Origin: Apiosordaria backusii
Taxonomy: Eukaryota; Ascomycota; Sordariomycetes; Sordariales; Lasiosphaeriaceae
DNA: 64,000 bases
NCBI GenBank assembly: GCA_030549205.1
Contig: JAUKTV010000005.1
Location: 1,612,001-1,676,000 of the forward strand
Reading direction: 5' to 3'
Part shown: in pieces, positions 45,348 through 55,436 of the stretch
Position numbering within the stretch: the first letter of the stretch is position 1
Layout: each line of letters opens with the position of its first letter
Notes under the pieces: model-generated
Databases searched by the model: none
Told to the model about the DNA's origin: nothing
Seen by the model: only the letters and a program-made list of their open reading frames with translations
Position numbers and translations under genes: made by a program

Positions 45348-45883
45348 CACGGTCACCCTCGTTGACATGCAATGGTACGTCCGCATCTTCCTTCTTTGGC
45401 GCATCACACCGTCCCCCGGATTTTATGATGAGAGAAACAAGTTCACAGACCTGTACCGAAAGTATACATGTGGAAAAACTTTGTCCAACCGCTATCTGAG
45501 AAATCATCCAACCTTTTATTCTATTGCATTGGTTTGGGAGCTGCAGTTGCTAACTGTTGAAAAGACAGGCACGATATCTTCTTTTCCCGCGAGACCAGGT
45601 TCAATCGCTCAGATAGTTGACAAGAATTGACAGCATGACAGCAACCGGTTCTCTTCCTGATTCACCGTGACCCATCTCCATCACTCCCCTTCCCAACCCT
45701 GACGTTCACCCCAAATTGACCTATCTCCCCATGGTCCTTTCGGGTTTATTTTTTGTTCAGGAAGAATGATGTCTGCGTCCGATTACTCACCATGGCTTTC
45801 GTGGGCACTTGTGCTATGGAAGTCAAGGTCCATATTTTGGTCGACATTTCTTGCATGTACTACTCGTAATTTCTTTGGTCTGT
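45348..45883. other. Convergent intergenic region
   Basis: 536 bp between the stops of the phosphatase (+) and the Atl1-like gene (-). No gene is supported here. Confidence 0.5.
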
Positions 45884-46440
45884 TCACTCAGACTCTCCGT
45901 CGTCATCGTCACTATCGTCTGGAATCACCCCTGCTGCCTCTTCGGAGGGCAACAGACGCGGGAACCAACCGAATTCTGCAAAATCTACCATGAGTTCCCC
46001 GAGCGCTCCTGTGGTGACAGCAACACCCTCAGCCTGCAAGTTTGCGGCTTGATTGCGAGCCCCTTCTGGCTGTGATCTGCTCTCTGTCAGTATTGCACTC
46101 GATGTACCTGGCTGGCAATGGAATGCACACCTTGGAGATATGATGCCCTTTCCGTTGATTACTCTCTGCCATGGGACATTGTCGTGATGGTACCGGAGCG
46201 AGGTGTCTGAAGGGAGGTGCTTGAGGGCTGTGCCTACTTGCCGGGGCCGCTGGGCTACATTATGGTCAGATAGAACGCGATAGATACTAAATAGACAAAA
46301 TAAACACTGCCAAAAAAATGCGTACGGGTCCCTATCAGCTTCGCGATGTGACCATAGGTCGTGACTTTGCCTTCGGGGATCTCTTGGACGGCAGCGTACA
46401 CCGCATGGAAGAAGGCCTGGGCTTCGGGCGTGCGGGGCAT
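45884..46440 (-). CDS. ATL1: Alkyltransferase-like DNA repair protein (Atl1 type)
   Basis: Three exons, 46440-46326, 46254-46131 and 46076-45884, give 143 aa. The fold of the O6-alkylguanine DNA-binding domain is clear: FFHAVYAAVQEIPEGKVTTYGHIAKLIGTP with the helix-turn-helix, RPRQVGTALKHLP carrying the DNA-intercalating arginine region, and VPWQRVINGKGIISPR. The position of the reactive cysteine in MGMT (PCHR) is Trp67 in PWQR, so it cannot accept alkyl groups. Known Atl1 proteins bind O6-alkylguanine and hand the lesion to nucleotide excision repair. The C-terminal extension ends in an acidic tail (DDSDDDDGESE) longer than in the fission-yeast protein. The third acceptor was chosen (at 46077) to keep the SQPEGA frame. 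Confidence 0.93.
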
Positions 46441-46648
46441 TGTTGTTAACTGCGATTGACGGGTAGTGTCGCGGAATGAAACTGGCGCGTTGATAGAGAT
46501 GAGCCTCAGTAGCCGCCGTCTCGTTATGGTAAAAATCGCGATGGATGATGTTTCTTGGATGCGACAGTTCGCTGTGGTTTGGCAGAGAATGGCGGGCATT
46601 TGGCCCCGCTTAGGTGCCAAGTCATCATATGAAGCCAACAAATAATAA

Positions 46649-46742
46649 GGGTGTATGGTCTAGTGGTATGATTTTCGCTTCGCACCTTCTTGAAGGCACG
46701 ATTACCTGTGAAAGGTCCCCGGTTCAATCCCGGGTGCATCCA
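46649..46742 (+). tRNA. tRNA-Ala(CGC) with 22-nt intron
   Basis: The acceptor stem GGGTGTA pairs with TGCATCC (46735-46741), including a G3:U70 wobble, the classic alanine identity element; discriminator A at 46742. Anticodon stem TTCGC pairs with GTGAA (one G-U). The anticodon at 46681-46683 is CGC. A 22-nt intron at 46685-46706 lies just after position 37. T stem CCCGG pairs perfectly with CCGGG around TTCAATC. Confidence 0.9.
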
Positions 46743-47098
46743 AATCTTTTGCCAGTTCTTCCTTCTGCCTTCTTCTTGAAAAAGGCAAGGCTTCGGACGT
46801 TTCTATACCTTTGACCAGGGTTGGGATTAGTCTAGTCTAGTCTAGTATAAGACCCATACTAGTACTAGACTAGGCTAGTTTAGTACGAAAGCCCTCCTAG
46901 TACTAGTAATACTAGGACTAAATACTAGTACTAGAGGCCTATTTTAGTCCAAATAAGTACGAAATACTAAGTCCTTGGCTAGTACAATTAGTACGAATTA
47001 ATACTAAATTAGTACTAATTAGTACAATAATTATATGTATTATAAGGGTTATTAGTAGTATATATTAGAGTTATATATAGTAATAGTATATATGTTAG

Positions 47099-47288
47099 GA
47101 TATATATTAGTATATATATTAGTATATATATTAGTATATATATTAGTAAATATATTAGTAGATATATTAGTAGATGTATTAGTAGATATATTAGTAGATA
47201 TATTATTAGATATATTAGTAGATATATTAGTAAATATATTAGTAGATATATTGGTAAATATATTGGTAAATATATTAGTAGATATATA
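47099..47288. repeat. 12-bp tandem array in the AT-rich island
   Basis: About 16 near-identical copies of a 12-mer like TATATATTAGTA, with scattered single-base changes. In one frame it reads as a four-residue periodic hydrophobic peptide, which is an artefact of the period being a multiple of three. Confidence 0.9.
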
Positions 47289-47450
47289 CCACTGGGCAGA
47301 TTAAAGGGTAATGGCTAATAATAACCCTTATTGTTAGAGGCCTGTAATATAGTTAGAGAAATAAATATTTTTTATTTATTTATTTATATATATATTTCAA
47401 AATATATATATAATATATTTTTATTTAATTAATATAATATATATTGGTTC

Positions 47451-47570
47451 TTATTAGTTTATAATAGTTTATACTGGTCTATACTAATTTGTACTAGTCT
47501 ATACTAGTCTATACTAGTTTATACTAGTCTATACTAATCTATACTAATCTGTACTAGTCTGTACTATTTT
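47451..47570. repeat. 10-bp tandem array in the AT-rich island
   Basis: About 12 imperfect copies of a 10-mer like ATACTAGTCT, with variants TTTATACTAG and GTACTAGTCT. It shares the CTAGT core with both ends of the island. Confidence 0.8.
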
Positions 47571-47979
47571 AAATTAATTAAACCTTAACAATTTTTAACT
47601 TTTCATATTTAGTATTTTTTATTATTTTTTCTTTACTTTAAATACCTATTTTTTATTAATATATTCCTTTTTATTATTTAAATATATATTATTTTCTATT
47701 TTTTTGTAAAATCAATATCAGAAACTTAATAATATAGTACAAAACCATTAATAAATAAATAACTAAAACTCTAAGCTTACTAGTCCAATATCATTATATA
47801 TATAAAAAGAATAATAAAAAATACTTTATAAAAGAATACCTACTTTTATATAATTAGTACCACTAGTACTAGTATTGTACTAGACTAGCCTAGTCTAGTA
47901 CGGAGGCTATACTAGTACTAGACTAAACTAGTAATACTAGTACTAGTACTAAATACTAGTGGACTAATTCCCACCTCTG

Positions 47980-48407
47980 TGTCACAACCCTGGTATATGG
48001 ACGAGAATAACGATTGGTTGTGGAACCACGGGAGGTAAGGACCAATCAGGAATGCACCTAGGAGAGCCAATCAAAGTAAGGAACGGTTGATCAGTGTGTT
48101 CAGGGCGCTGAGCAGACTGAGTGGGATGATCAGTCTGCTTGGAGCACTGAGCAGACCAAGCAGAGTGATCAGTGTGCTCGGGGCACTGAGCAAGGTGAGC
48201 ACGACTAGGAAAGGGTCTATATATACGGAGGAACTAGATAGCTTGTAGATAGTTCCGCAGTATGCAATCACAGCTTGTATTCACGGTATCTTGTGTTTAC
48301 ATTGAGACATCTTGTTGTGCACTGTTTAGCTGCACCGAACCATTATTATCAGAAGTTACCTTCAACTGTGTATCCCTTTCAGAGGTTCTGATCAGGGGTT
48401 CGTCACA
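47980..48407. mobile_element. Solo LTR, family 2 (428 bp)
   Basis: The element starts TGTCACAACCC and ends GGGGTTCGTCACA, so it has TG...CA termini. It is bounded by a perfect 5-bp target duplication, CTCTG, at 47975-47979 and 48408-48412. Inside are a tandem array of a 39-bp unit and then a TATATATA promoter-like box at about 48218, as in retrotransposon LTRs. No internal gag/pol sequence adjoins it. It abuts the right end of the AT-rich island, so it inserted at or beside that edge. Confidence 0.88.
48091..48207. repeat. Three 39-bp tandem units within the solo LTR
   Basis: Three consecutive 39-bp units each start CAGTSTGYTY and contain GCRCTGAGCA, about 75-85% alike by eye. They lie just upstream of the LTR TATA-like box, the place where LTR enhancer repeats are commonly found. 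Confidence 0.85.
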
Positions 48408-48412
48408 CTCTG

Positions 48413-49754
48413 CCTTTGACGGCTTCAGGAGCATGTACCTAGTTTTGAAGAGGGGTGGTAGAAATTTCACCCGAATTTGTTGTTAACATGTTCTCTCAAA
48501 AATCCCGGTTAGCTAGGCAATCTTTTGGTGGACTTCTACTTTCGTCTGGTCTTTTTTCCGTCTGGTCATAACCGCCGGCGGTCCTTATCCCCGATTCTAC
48601 GAACAAACATCAAATCTGACGTGCATAGGTACGTACTCGCTGGCGAGGCTGGCACATGCTGAACGTATTCGGGAATAGGAGCGGGTGATACTATCCATCG
48701 CCGTCAGTTCGGCGTTCGTCACCGAGGTGGTACAAGTTGAGCCCAGCCACAACAGACGCACATCACTCTGCATATGCAGGTATGTCCTCGGTCTTTATTC
48801 TCGGATTCTCGGATCTTGTATGGAAGCTTTTGTGTATCTGGATGATGAAGAACCTCCCCAAAAATAGAACTAGTAAAGGACTTCGAGGCCCAAGGCAGAT
48901 TTTGAAGTTTGGTCTTTTGCTCATCACGAGAAAACCTACTTTTCTTTCGAGGGATGAGTTGTCCGCTATGCATGCCAAGAATTGGGACGCGCACCAACCG
49001 GTTGAGGACGGAGGTGGGAGGCAGGTAGACAGGTCGCTGGTGGCGAGTCCCTTTTTTCGTCACGGCTGGTGCTTACTGAGCAATGCTGAAGGGAAAACTT
49101 TTAGCTAGGTAGGTAGGTACCTCACATAGCCTCATTCAACGTTTCGTGCCGGCGGCGGCAGTTGGGCGGGTCTGTGTTACCTCACTGACAGCGGCAAGTT
49201 GGAGATACATTTCCCCGGTGAACTGTGGGGGCTGGAGTCCCTCAGATTTCGGAATGAAGTGACTCAGATTCAGCACGTGGGTTCTGTTTTTGGGGTCCCG
49301 ATTGGGATACCTGCTGGGAGCTTTAGAAGGCTTGTAAGATTATTGGTTTCATACTACCTAGTAAACCAAATCAACATATCGCCGTATTTTCGGGGCTTGG
49401 ACACTGGGAACATGACGAAGTGAGGACTAGAGAGAGGCAAGGCGCACAAAATTGGAGCGCGCATGGCATTCATGTACGGATGAGTTAGAATTCCCGACCT
49501 GCACACCTAAGGTATCTATGTTTACTAGGTAAACTAGCCGGAACAGCCAGCAAGAACCCGCTTGGTCTGGCTTCAAGTGTAGTAGACATTCCCCAGAGTT
49601 GAGGCATCCTCCTCTATACTTCAACTATGTGCATCTGTTCGTCCGCCATTCGTATCGTAACAAAGGCCACCCCTATTTTCCACCACTTCTACAGAGCCCA
49701 AGCTGCGAACCTGTGACTATTCCCAGGTCCATCTGACCAAACAGACACGGCGCA
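48413..49754. other. Gene-poor accessory sequence
   Basis: About 1.3 kb. Frames at 48737-49108 and 49199-49423 have no domain, and the latter starts with TTG. A short GTAGGTAGGTAG run lies at about 49107-49118. Nothing else is recognised. Confidence 0.45.
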
Positions 49755-50592
49755 TCAGATCGACTTGTGCTTTGTCTTAAAGTGACGCAAGACATTGTCC
49801 TTTCTTCCTCGGTGCTTGCATCCTGGAAATGGACATGCCATCTCCTCACTCCGCACCACCCTGTTCTCTTGTGCCCACTCTCTGTGCGCAGCCCAAATGT
49901 GCCGATTGAGGGCACGAGCTTCTCCCAGGTTGAGGTTACAGCCCGGATGGAGGCATTGGAACCTGGGATTGAGTTTTCTCTTGCTGGTTGTTTCGGGTCT
50001 TCTCGTTAGCTATGATGTTGACGATGACTCTTGTTCGGTTTGGTAGGTTCCATTTGACGACATGTGCTTACATCGAGGTGGCTTTCTTTTCTTTCTTTTG
50101 GCGTGTGCCAGATGATTCATAACTTGATGCAACAATGGGCTCGGGCCCAGGTTGATGCATATATGTCGGAACAGAACTGATGATTGGGGGGGAGGGTCCT
50201 GTGTCGTGTGCAGGCGGCGCTAAGGGGGCCGCGGCGAAAGGAATGGGTGCTGGCTGTGGTGGCAGAAAGGTCGGGGGCCCCAAGCCTGTAGTGTTGAATA
50301 AGGGCAGTAGTGTAAACGTCTGGTCAGGGACCTGTGGATAGTCGTTCTGCTCGGGGACAGGGGAAGCGTGGCTCTCATCGAGCGTCATGAGTGAAAGCTC
50401 AAGCTGGAGGTCGTAATGGTGCCATGGGGTATATGATATTGTGGCACGGTTGAGTTCGGGACTCAAGACCGTCATTGGGACTGTCGTGGTGGATGCTGTC
50501 TCTTTCGACAAAGGGGTGCAGTACTGGGCGGATGGCATAAACCACGCCCTTCCAGAAGTGTCTTGTCCATTGGTATCTTCAGCAAACATCAT
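49755..50592 (-). CDS. C2H2 zinc-finger protein, paralogue A
   Basis: Two exons, 50592-50072 and 49962-49755, give 242 aa. The first exon encodes an unstructured Pro/Ser/Thr-rich region, ending in a basic run (RQKKEKKATS) just before the intron (donor GTAAGC). The second exon encodes two C2H2 fingers: CLHPGC...H-x4-H, containing the segment LGEARALNRHIWAAHREWAQ, and CPFPGCKHRGRKDNVLRHFKTKH. The second finger is nearly identical to that in the gene at 52719-53390 (CPFPGC...GRKDNV.RH.KT.H), so the two are paralogues. Such fingers usually bind DNA; a transcription-regulator role is inferred. An additional upstream exon cannot be excluded. Confidence 0.75.
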
Positions 50593-52398
50593 AGGCTTAT
50601 GTCACCTTGAACACTCAGACAACTCTGACTAAGTATGAGAAAGATAATAGAGAACTGGGCATATGAGGGTTGAGTATCATGTTCATTGAAGACGGAGTTT
50701 GATTGATATAGGTATGCTCCAAGATCTCTTCTCCCTCGGTTGGCCGGTGAGGCAAGAACCAATGTTGCTTTTCCACCTAGATACAGGTAGTTCTCTGCAC
50801 ATGAATCGAGGCAGATTTCGGACTTCGTAGAATCTATCTAGAAAGATTCCTCACAAACTTCAGCTACATTAGGTCAGCAACCGGTGAGTGTGGTGTTTAT
50901 CGCCACATCTGACTCGGATACCCGCTCTTTTGGGTGTGTGTGACCAGTGCTGCCTCTTAAAAAAGGCGGCAGAAAATAGGCTGTAATCCCTTGTGTTGTT
51001 GTTGGATAGGATCCCTGATTTGTCCCATGCTATACATGACTAACTCTCCATCGATTGGGCATCCGCGCCTGACAGGTGGGTATTCCGTGGTTGCCGACTG
51101 GTTGGAACATGTACTTACTACGTTCTCTACACAACCTCGCCAACATTTAAGCTTAATACTTGCGGCCCGTGGCGCGGTTCCAGAACGCTTTTGAGCTACG
51201 GCCGATGGCCCCGGCTCCGTTGCGTAGGTACCTACCCCTCTCAACCATTCCTGCTCGCTAGTAAGTGACATCAGAATCTCACCTGCAGGATGATTACACA
51301 GCCATTCTTTGGTCCGTGGATATCAACCTGCTTTCTGATTGGTAGCCTGCTTGTATGCCGCTTCCCCAGAGGCCTCATGGTGCATAAAGTAGGGAGGCAG
51401 GTGAAAGTATTTGCGCATGGGTATGATGAAGAGTCAGCTCTTCGGCCTTCGTAAAGAGAAAATTCCGAGCGGCAGAATGTACCTATGTGAAGTGACCAAA
51501 TGGTGGCGATACGTTTCATTCTTTACTGATGCATTGCGTGGTTGCGTCCTTGAACTGTGAGGGGGTCTTCAGCTGAGCCGCAGTGTAACCGAAGAACTGC
51601 TGCGCCAAGAAACGAATTGCAGGTGCATCGAACAACCACTGTTTGCCTAGGTACCTGAGAAATTTTCCGTATTTGTAATCGAATAGACCTGTGAGGCATC
51701 ATCTTTTAAATCCTAATCATCTTCCTCGAAGGATCAACGTCAAAGGCCAAGGATGGATAACAGTTTGTTGACCCAGCAACAAAGCCCCTGAGCCCCTGAA
51801 CCGAGAGTCTTTCAACCATCTGGAGAAAACTCCATGTTTGCATATAGTGGATTCAACAAAAGTTTGTTTTGCAGCAATATGGTATTGTCTCTCCTCATCT
51901 GACCTGTGATAGACCCAACTCGTCAGTTCATTGTTCACATTTGCGTAGAAGGCCACCGTCGCGATCAGCAATTTTGGTAAGGTATGCCAGTCGTACGAAT
52001 GAAATGACTCTGTAACTGATGTCACAGCGCCGCTTCGCGCCTTCTTCCTGGCGGCTATACCCGCCGCTAAAAGCTATCTACTGAGGCGTAAAATATCACT
52101 GCGTTCAGAGGCGCGGCCTTGATGTTCATCTACGGCGTTGTCCATGATACTAGCTCGCCGTGCCCCAAGGCCTTAGTCCGCGTCGGTCCGGACCCGGTAG
52201 GAGAACGATCGCCGAATATCTCCCGAGGCGTGCCACATGAGGTCTTCACGATGTACTAGGTGGCAGTGGCGTGACAGGTATAGTCGATTATGGACCGGCA
52301 TCGGGAGCATGTAGCTCAGAGACAGCTACATCTGAAGGACCGAATCAGACACGGGCAGGTGGCTATTGTAGAAATAATAAGCGTGTGCTGTAAGGTAG
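50593..52398. other. Gene-poor accessory sequence between the two zinc-finger genes
   Basis: About 1.8 kb. It contains short unsupported frames only. The 3' end meets the second family-1 solo LTR. Promoter sequences of paralogue A lie at its start. Confidence 0.45.
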
Positions 52399-52613
52399 TG
52401 ATACAGTGGTCCATTAGTTGAACTAATAGGACAGAAGAAAGTGTGGAAAAAAGGTGATGAATTGAAATTGAATCTGTGAAACAGTGCTCCTCGAAGTAGG
52501 ATGCGTGAAGTCCACCACTCTGTGACTGGGCCAATAGTGGGGGACAGCCAGATAAGAGATAAGAGATAAGATAAGGACTTGTGAATGCCCTCACCCAACC
52601 ACTTCAGGTATCA
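52399..52613 (-). mobile_element. Solo LTR, family 1 copy B (inverted)
   Basis: A 215-bp element with TGATAC/GTATCA termini, reverse-complementary to the copy at 41697-41896 with several indels and substitutions. It has its own perfect 5-bp target duplication, GGTAG, at 52394-52398 and 52614-52618. The independent duplications show two separate insertions, not one event copied by duplication. Confidence 0.88.
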
Positions 52614-52718
52614 GGTAGTAAACGCATGGAGATGTAACAACGAACAAAAATCCTCTCAATTTGCATTACCCCAAAATCTTCGCTATATGTTACTATCTGC
52701 AAGTACATGTCCTGCGTC

Positions 52719-53390
52719 CTATATATTATCCGTAACTGGGTACTGGCTGTGCTGTGTCTTGTAGTGACGGGACACATTATCCTTCCTTCCTGTATACCGG
52801 CAACCGGGGAATGGACAAGCCTCTAATTCAGATGGAATATTGTTTTGCTTCGCGTACCCTTTGTGCTCGGACCATATGTGACGATTCTTAGCACGGGTCT
52901 CGCCGCAGTTGATGTTGCAAACTGGGCATTGGAAGTTCGGGTTGAACACACGGCTCTGTTTCCTGCCAGATGAAAATGGTTAGAAAAAGCGATAGACACA
53001 GAACTGTTCCAAGTCATTAACTCACACAGTGGTGTGAGTCTTGCTTGAGCTTCCATGATGGGTCCCATATGCAAGCGATTGCTGATGGGCTTCGTCAGCG
53101 ACAGGTTGAGAAGCAAAACTATCCATTGGAATAAGCGCTTGGCCATGATTCTGAGAGGCATCGTGAAGATCAAGGGAACCGAAGACTGAAGGCTGAAGTA
53201 AAGAAGAATAGTAATACCCGGAATTGGTTGGAAACTGTCCCAATTCATCTATAGAGAGCTTAAGTCCAGTGTGGAGATGAACATTGGCCGGCGTGGGACT
53301 TGAAGCTGCCGAAATATCTTGAAAACATGCACAACACATGTTCTGGTCAAAGTGTCGAGTTGGCTGTTGGCCACAAAACCAACAGTTCAT
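52719..53390 (-). CDS. C2H2 zinc-finger protein, paralogue B
   Basis: Two exons, 53390-53026 and 52962-52719, give 202 aa. The start is the ATG at 53390; the frame extends upstream only to a TTG. The N-terminus has a treble-cysteine zinc-ribbon-like cluster (MNCWFCGQQP ... MCCACFQ). A Ser/Gln/His-rich linker follows, then, across the intron (donor GTGAGT, acceptor GCAG), two C2H2 fingers: CPVCNINCGETRAKNRHIWSEHKGYAKQ and CPFPGCRYTGRKDNVSRHYKTQH. Finger spacing and the GRKDNV.RH core match paralogue A 3 kb away, with the intron at the corresponding place just before the fingers. The linker regions differ greatly, indicating fast divergence. Confidence 0.75.
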
Positions 53391-55436
53391 TTTGAGGTCG
53401 TTGCTATTGTCGAACCTGTTGAACGCGGGGATAGAATGATACAATGTACGTCGAGCCAGGCCTTGTTGGGCAAGTCTCGAATTTATGTAGATACCGTTAT
53501 GAAGTACTGATATCTAGGGATGCGAAGTCGGTCGCTGAAGTAGTAGGTAAGATTCACACCGGCGTTATCTGGGGTGCGGACCATGCGCTTCGATGCAGAA
53601 GCGGTTGTCTACGTAACTATCCGCCTCATATTTGAAGCTACATGCAGGTGCACTCTGCGAACTACGATTATCCAACCAGAAGGCTTCGAAAGAAGGGGCC
53701 TAGAACAACCGTTTTGTTGATGCTGACTGGCAATGGCCATCATCCATTCTGGCTATGGTATAGGGCGTAGTTTTACGCCACATCTGCACATTGAATATTC
53801 CCCAGGAATTCCAAGATCTGATGCTCAGCCCTATTCCCTGTGTTACTGCTTTTTGACGTTGTGTCCGGTAGTTCGAGATGTTGGTTGGCCCCCAACAGCT
53901 GGATCCTGCCCGATCCGGAGGATAGCGCCAAGGTAATTCCCAGGACTGGAAGGATTGTGTACGGCACTGACTCTCCATCGTTATAGTATTTTGAGCCGCA
54001 TCAGGACTTACTCTCCTGAGCCGAAACTCAGGTTGGGCCATCAACTGTCGATCCGGAAGCCGGTAGGCGGAACGGGCAATTCCAACCGCTACACCTCTGT
54101 GCCATCCGCCTCACCGACATCTTACTCACGGCACCGTACATACTGTGCCCCCGCCTCATAGCCTGATCTTGCCAGCCAGGCACCTGCAAAATCAATCACT
54201 GAAGAGAGGAATGCGGACTGCTTGTTTCCATATTTAGCTATCTTTGTGGCGATCTTTCCCAACTTTGTCTCCGGCACTGCTTGCCTTACACGTGATCTCT
54301 TCTTGACTTGGCAATCTCAAGAGGCGCCATTTGGAGGAAGTATTTTCCGGGAACGGGCGGTGTTTAGGATTTGGGAGATGGAGGAAGGGGCGCAGGACGT
54401 TGATGTCGTGACCGCGAATCCATTGTGGGAGGTCGCACACGGCCTGACGCTTGTTCATGTCGGGTGCATCTGCGCCGGCGCGGCTTCACTTGTAGTGGGC
54501 AACGACGGGATGTGGATACCAAAGCGATGTGTGATAACACCTGAGGCAGGTGTGACAGTTAGGGGTGGCAGTGGTAAGAGCTTGAGATGGGCGGTGCTTG
54601 ACGGCAGCGGCCTGAAATGCAAGTAGCTCCACCTCAGACGGTGGTGACAGCAAGTCTCTGACAGAGACCCTTGCTGTATGACAGCAATGTAGCAGAAAGT
54701 GCGCGTGACGACAGTGGCGTAAGAGCCATGGCAGTTAGGTGTTGTCAGCCACTGCGCTTGACAGCACCTTTGCTTCGTGCGGGGAGTACGTGTCAAGCTC
54801 ACAGCAACTGCCTGACATTAAGTACCTACCTAACCGCGACTACTTATGAGCAAGTGCGTGTCAAATCTTAACAGCAAGTCCTTGTGCCATGGCAGAAGGA
54901 GCATGGGTGTCTGACTGCAAGGCTCTTGTTAAAAAGCACTTGAGGGCAGTCGAGAGGACGATTTCCCCAGACTGAACTTTGGGGCGTGCTCACATTCCTT
55001 CAAATGGGCGTGAGTTCATCAACGACCCCAGAGTAAGGGTCCTTCAACCGAAAAGTTCTCAAGACTGTCTCTGAACATGGAATGGCATAACAACTCTTCA
55101 TTACGCTTGCACGTTATTGACTTTTGGTGATGCATAAAAGGCCTGATTTGCCTGTACATTCAGCATACCGTAGCACTTACGAAACGACTGAACCGATTTT
55201 AATTAAAGACCTCTCAATCTATCGTTCTAGGTTCGTCGCCTAGCTACCGTCCCAACTTAGTCAAGGTACATACCCCATGAAACCAGCACACCACTTATAC
55301 CAGCACACTTATGGCCCCCTTGTCTCTTTGTTGACTATCTTGCAGCTTGACATCTTGTGATACCTACCAAGCCAGCATCCTAATCCCCAAATGCCGTTAT
55401 CCATCCCCTTCAGGTATAATGGAATTGTATGCCAGT
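53391..55436. other. Gene-poor accessory sequence
   Basis: About 2 kb. The frame 54222-54626 starts with TTG, has no ATG and no domain. From 54640 to 54880 several short words (ACAGCAA, TGACAGCA) recur irregularly, giving a degenerate repeat look. No RNA gene, LTR boundary or coding domain was recognised. Confidence 0.45.

Larger units (their letters stand above)
46822..47974. repeat. 1.15-kb extremely AT-rich island with CTAGT-rich inverted ends
   Basis: The left edge reads GGTTGGGATTAGTC then arrays of CTAGT/CTAGTACTAG. The right edge, reverse-complemented, reads GGTGGGAATTAGTCC followed by the same CTAG-type words, forming imperfect inverted ends. The centre is almost only A and T with long TATATT and TTTATT runs. 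Base composition is unlike any neighbour. It has no coding capacity. It could be a MITE-like element, a decayed repeat, or a low-complexity array expanded from palindromic units. Confidence 0.7.

Noticed and set aside
47092..47304. 70-codon frame with four-residue periodicity
   Set aside because: It is the translation of the 12-bp AT-rich tandem array and not a gene.
46815..47994. CCAGGGTTG at the left of the AT-rich island and CAACCCTGG at its right as terminal inverted repeats of one transposon
   Set aside because: The right-hand copy belongs to the first bases of the solo LTR at 47980, which has its own 5-bp duplication, so the match is better explained by chance; the island's own ends are the GGGATTAGTC-type words.
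48091..48207. 39-bp tandem units as a CRISPR-like array
   Set aside because: The units are directly adjacent without spacers, lie inside an LTR, and the organism is eukaryotic.
50957..52025. Short minus-strand frames of about 100 codons
   Set aside because: No domains, no consistent start or splice signals; accessory noncoding sequence.
54222..54626. 134-codon frame resembling a secreted protein
   Set aside because: The first codon is TTG and no upstream ATG is in frame; no domain or splice link was found.
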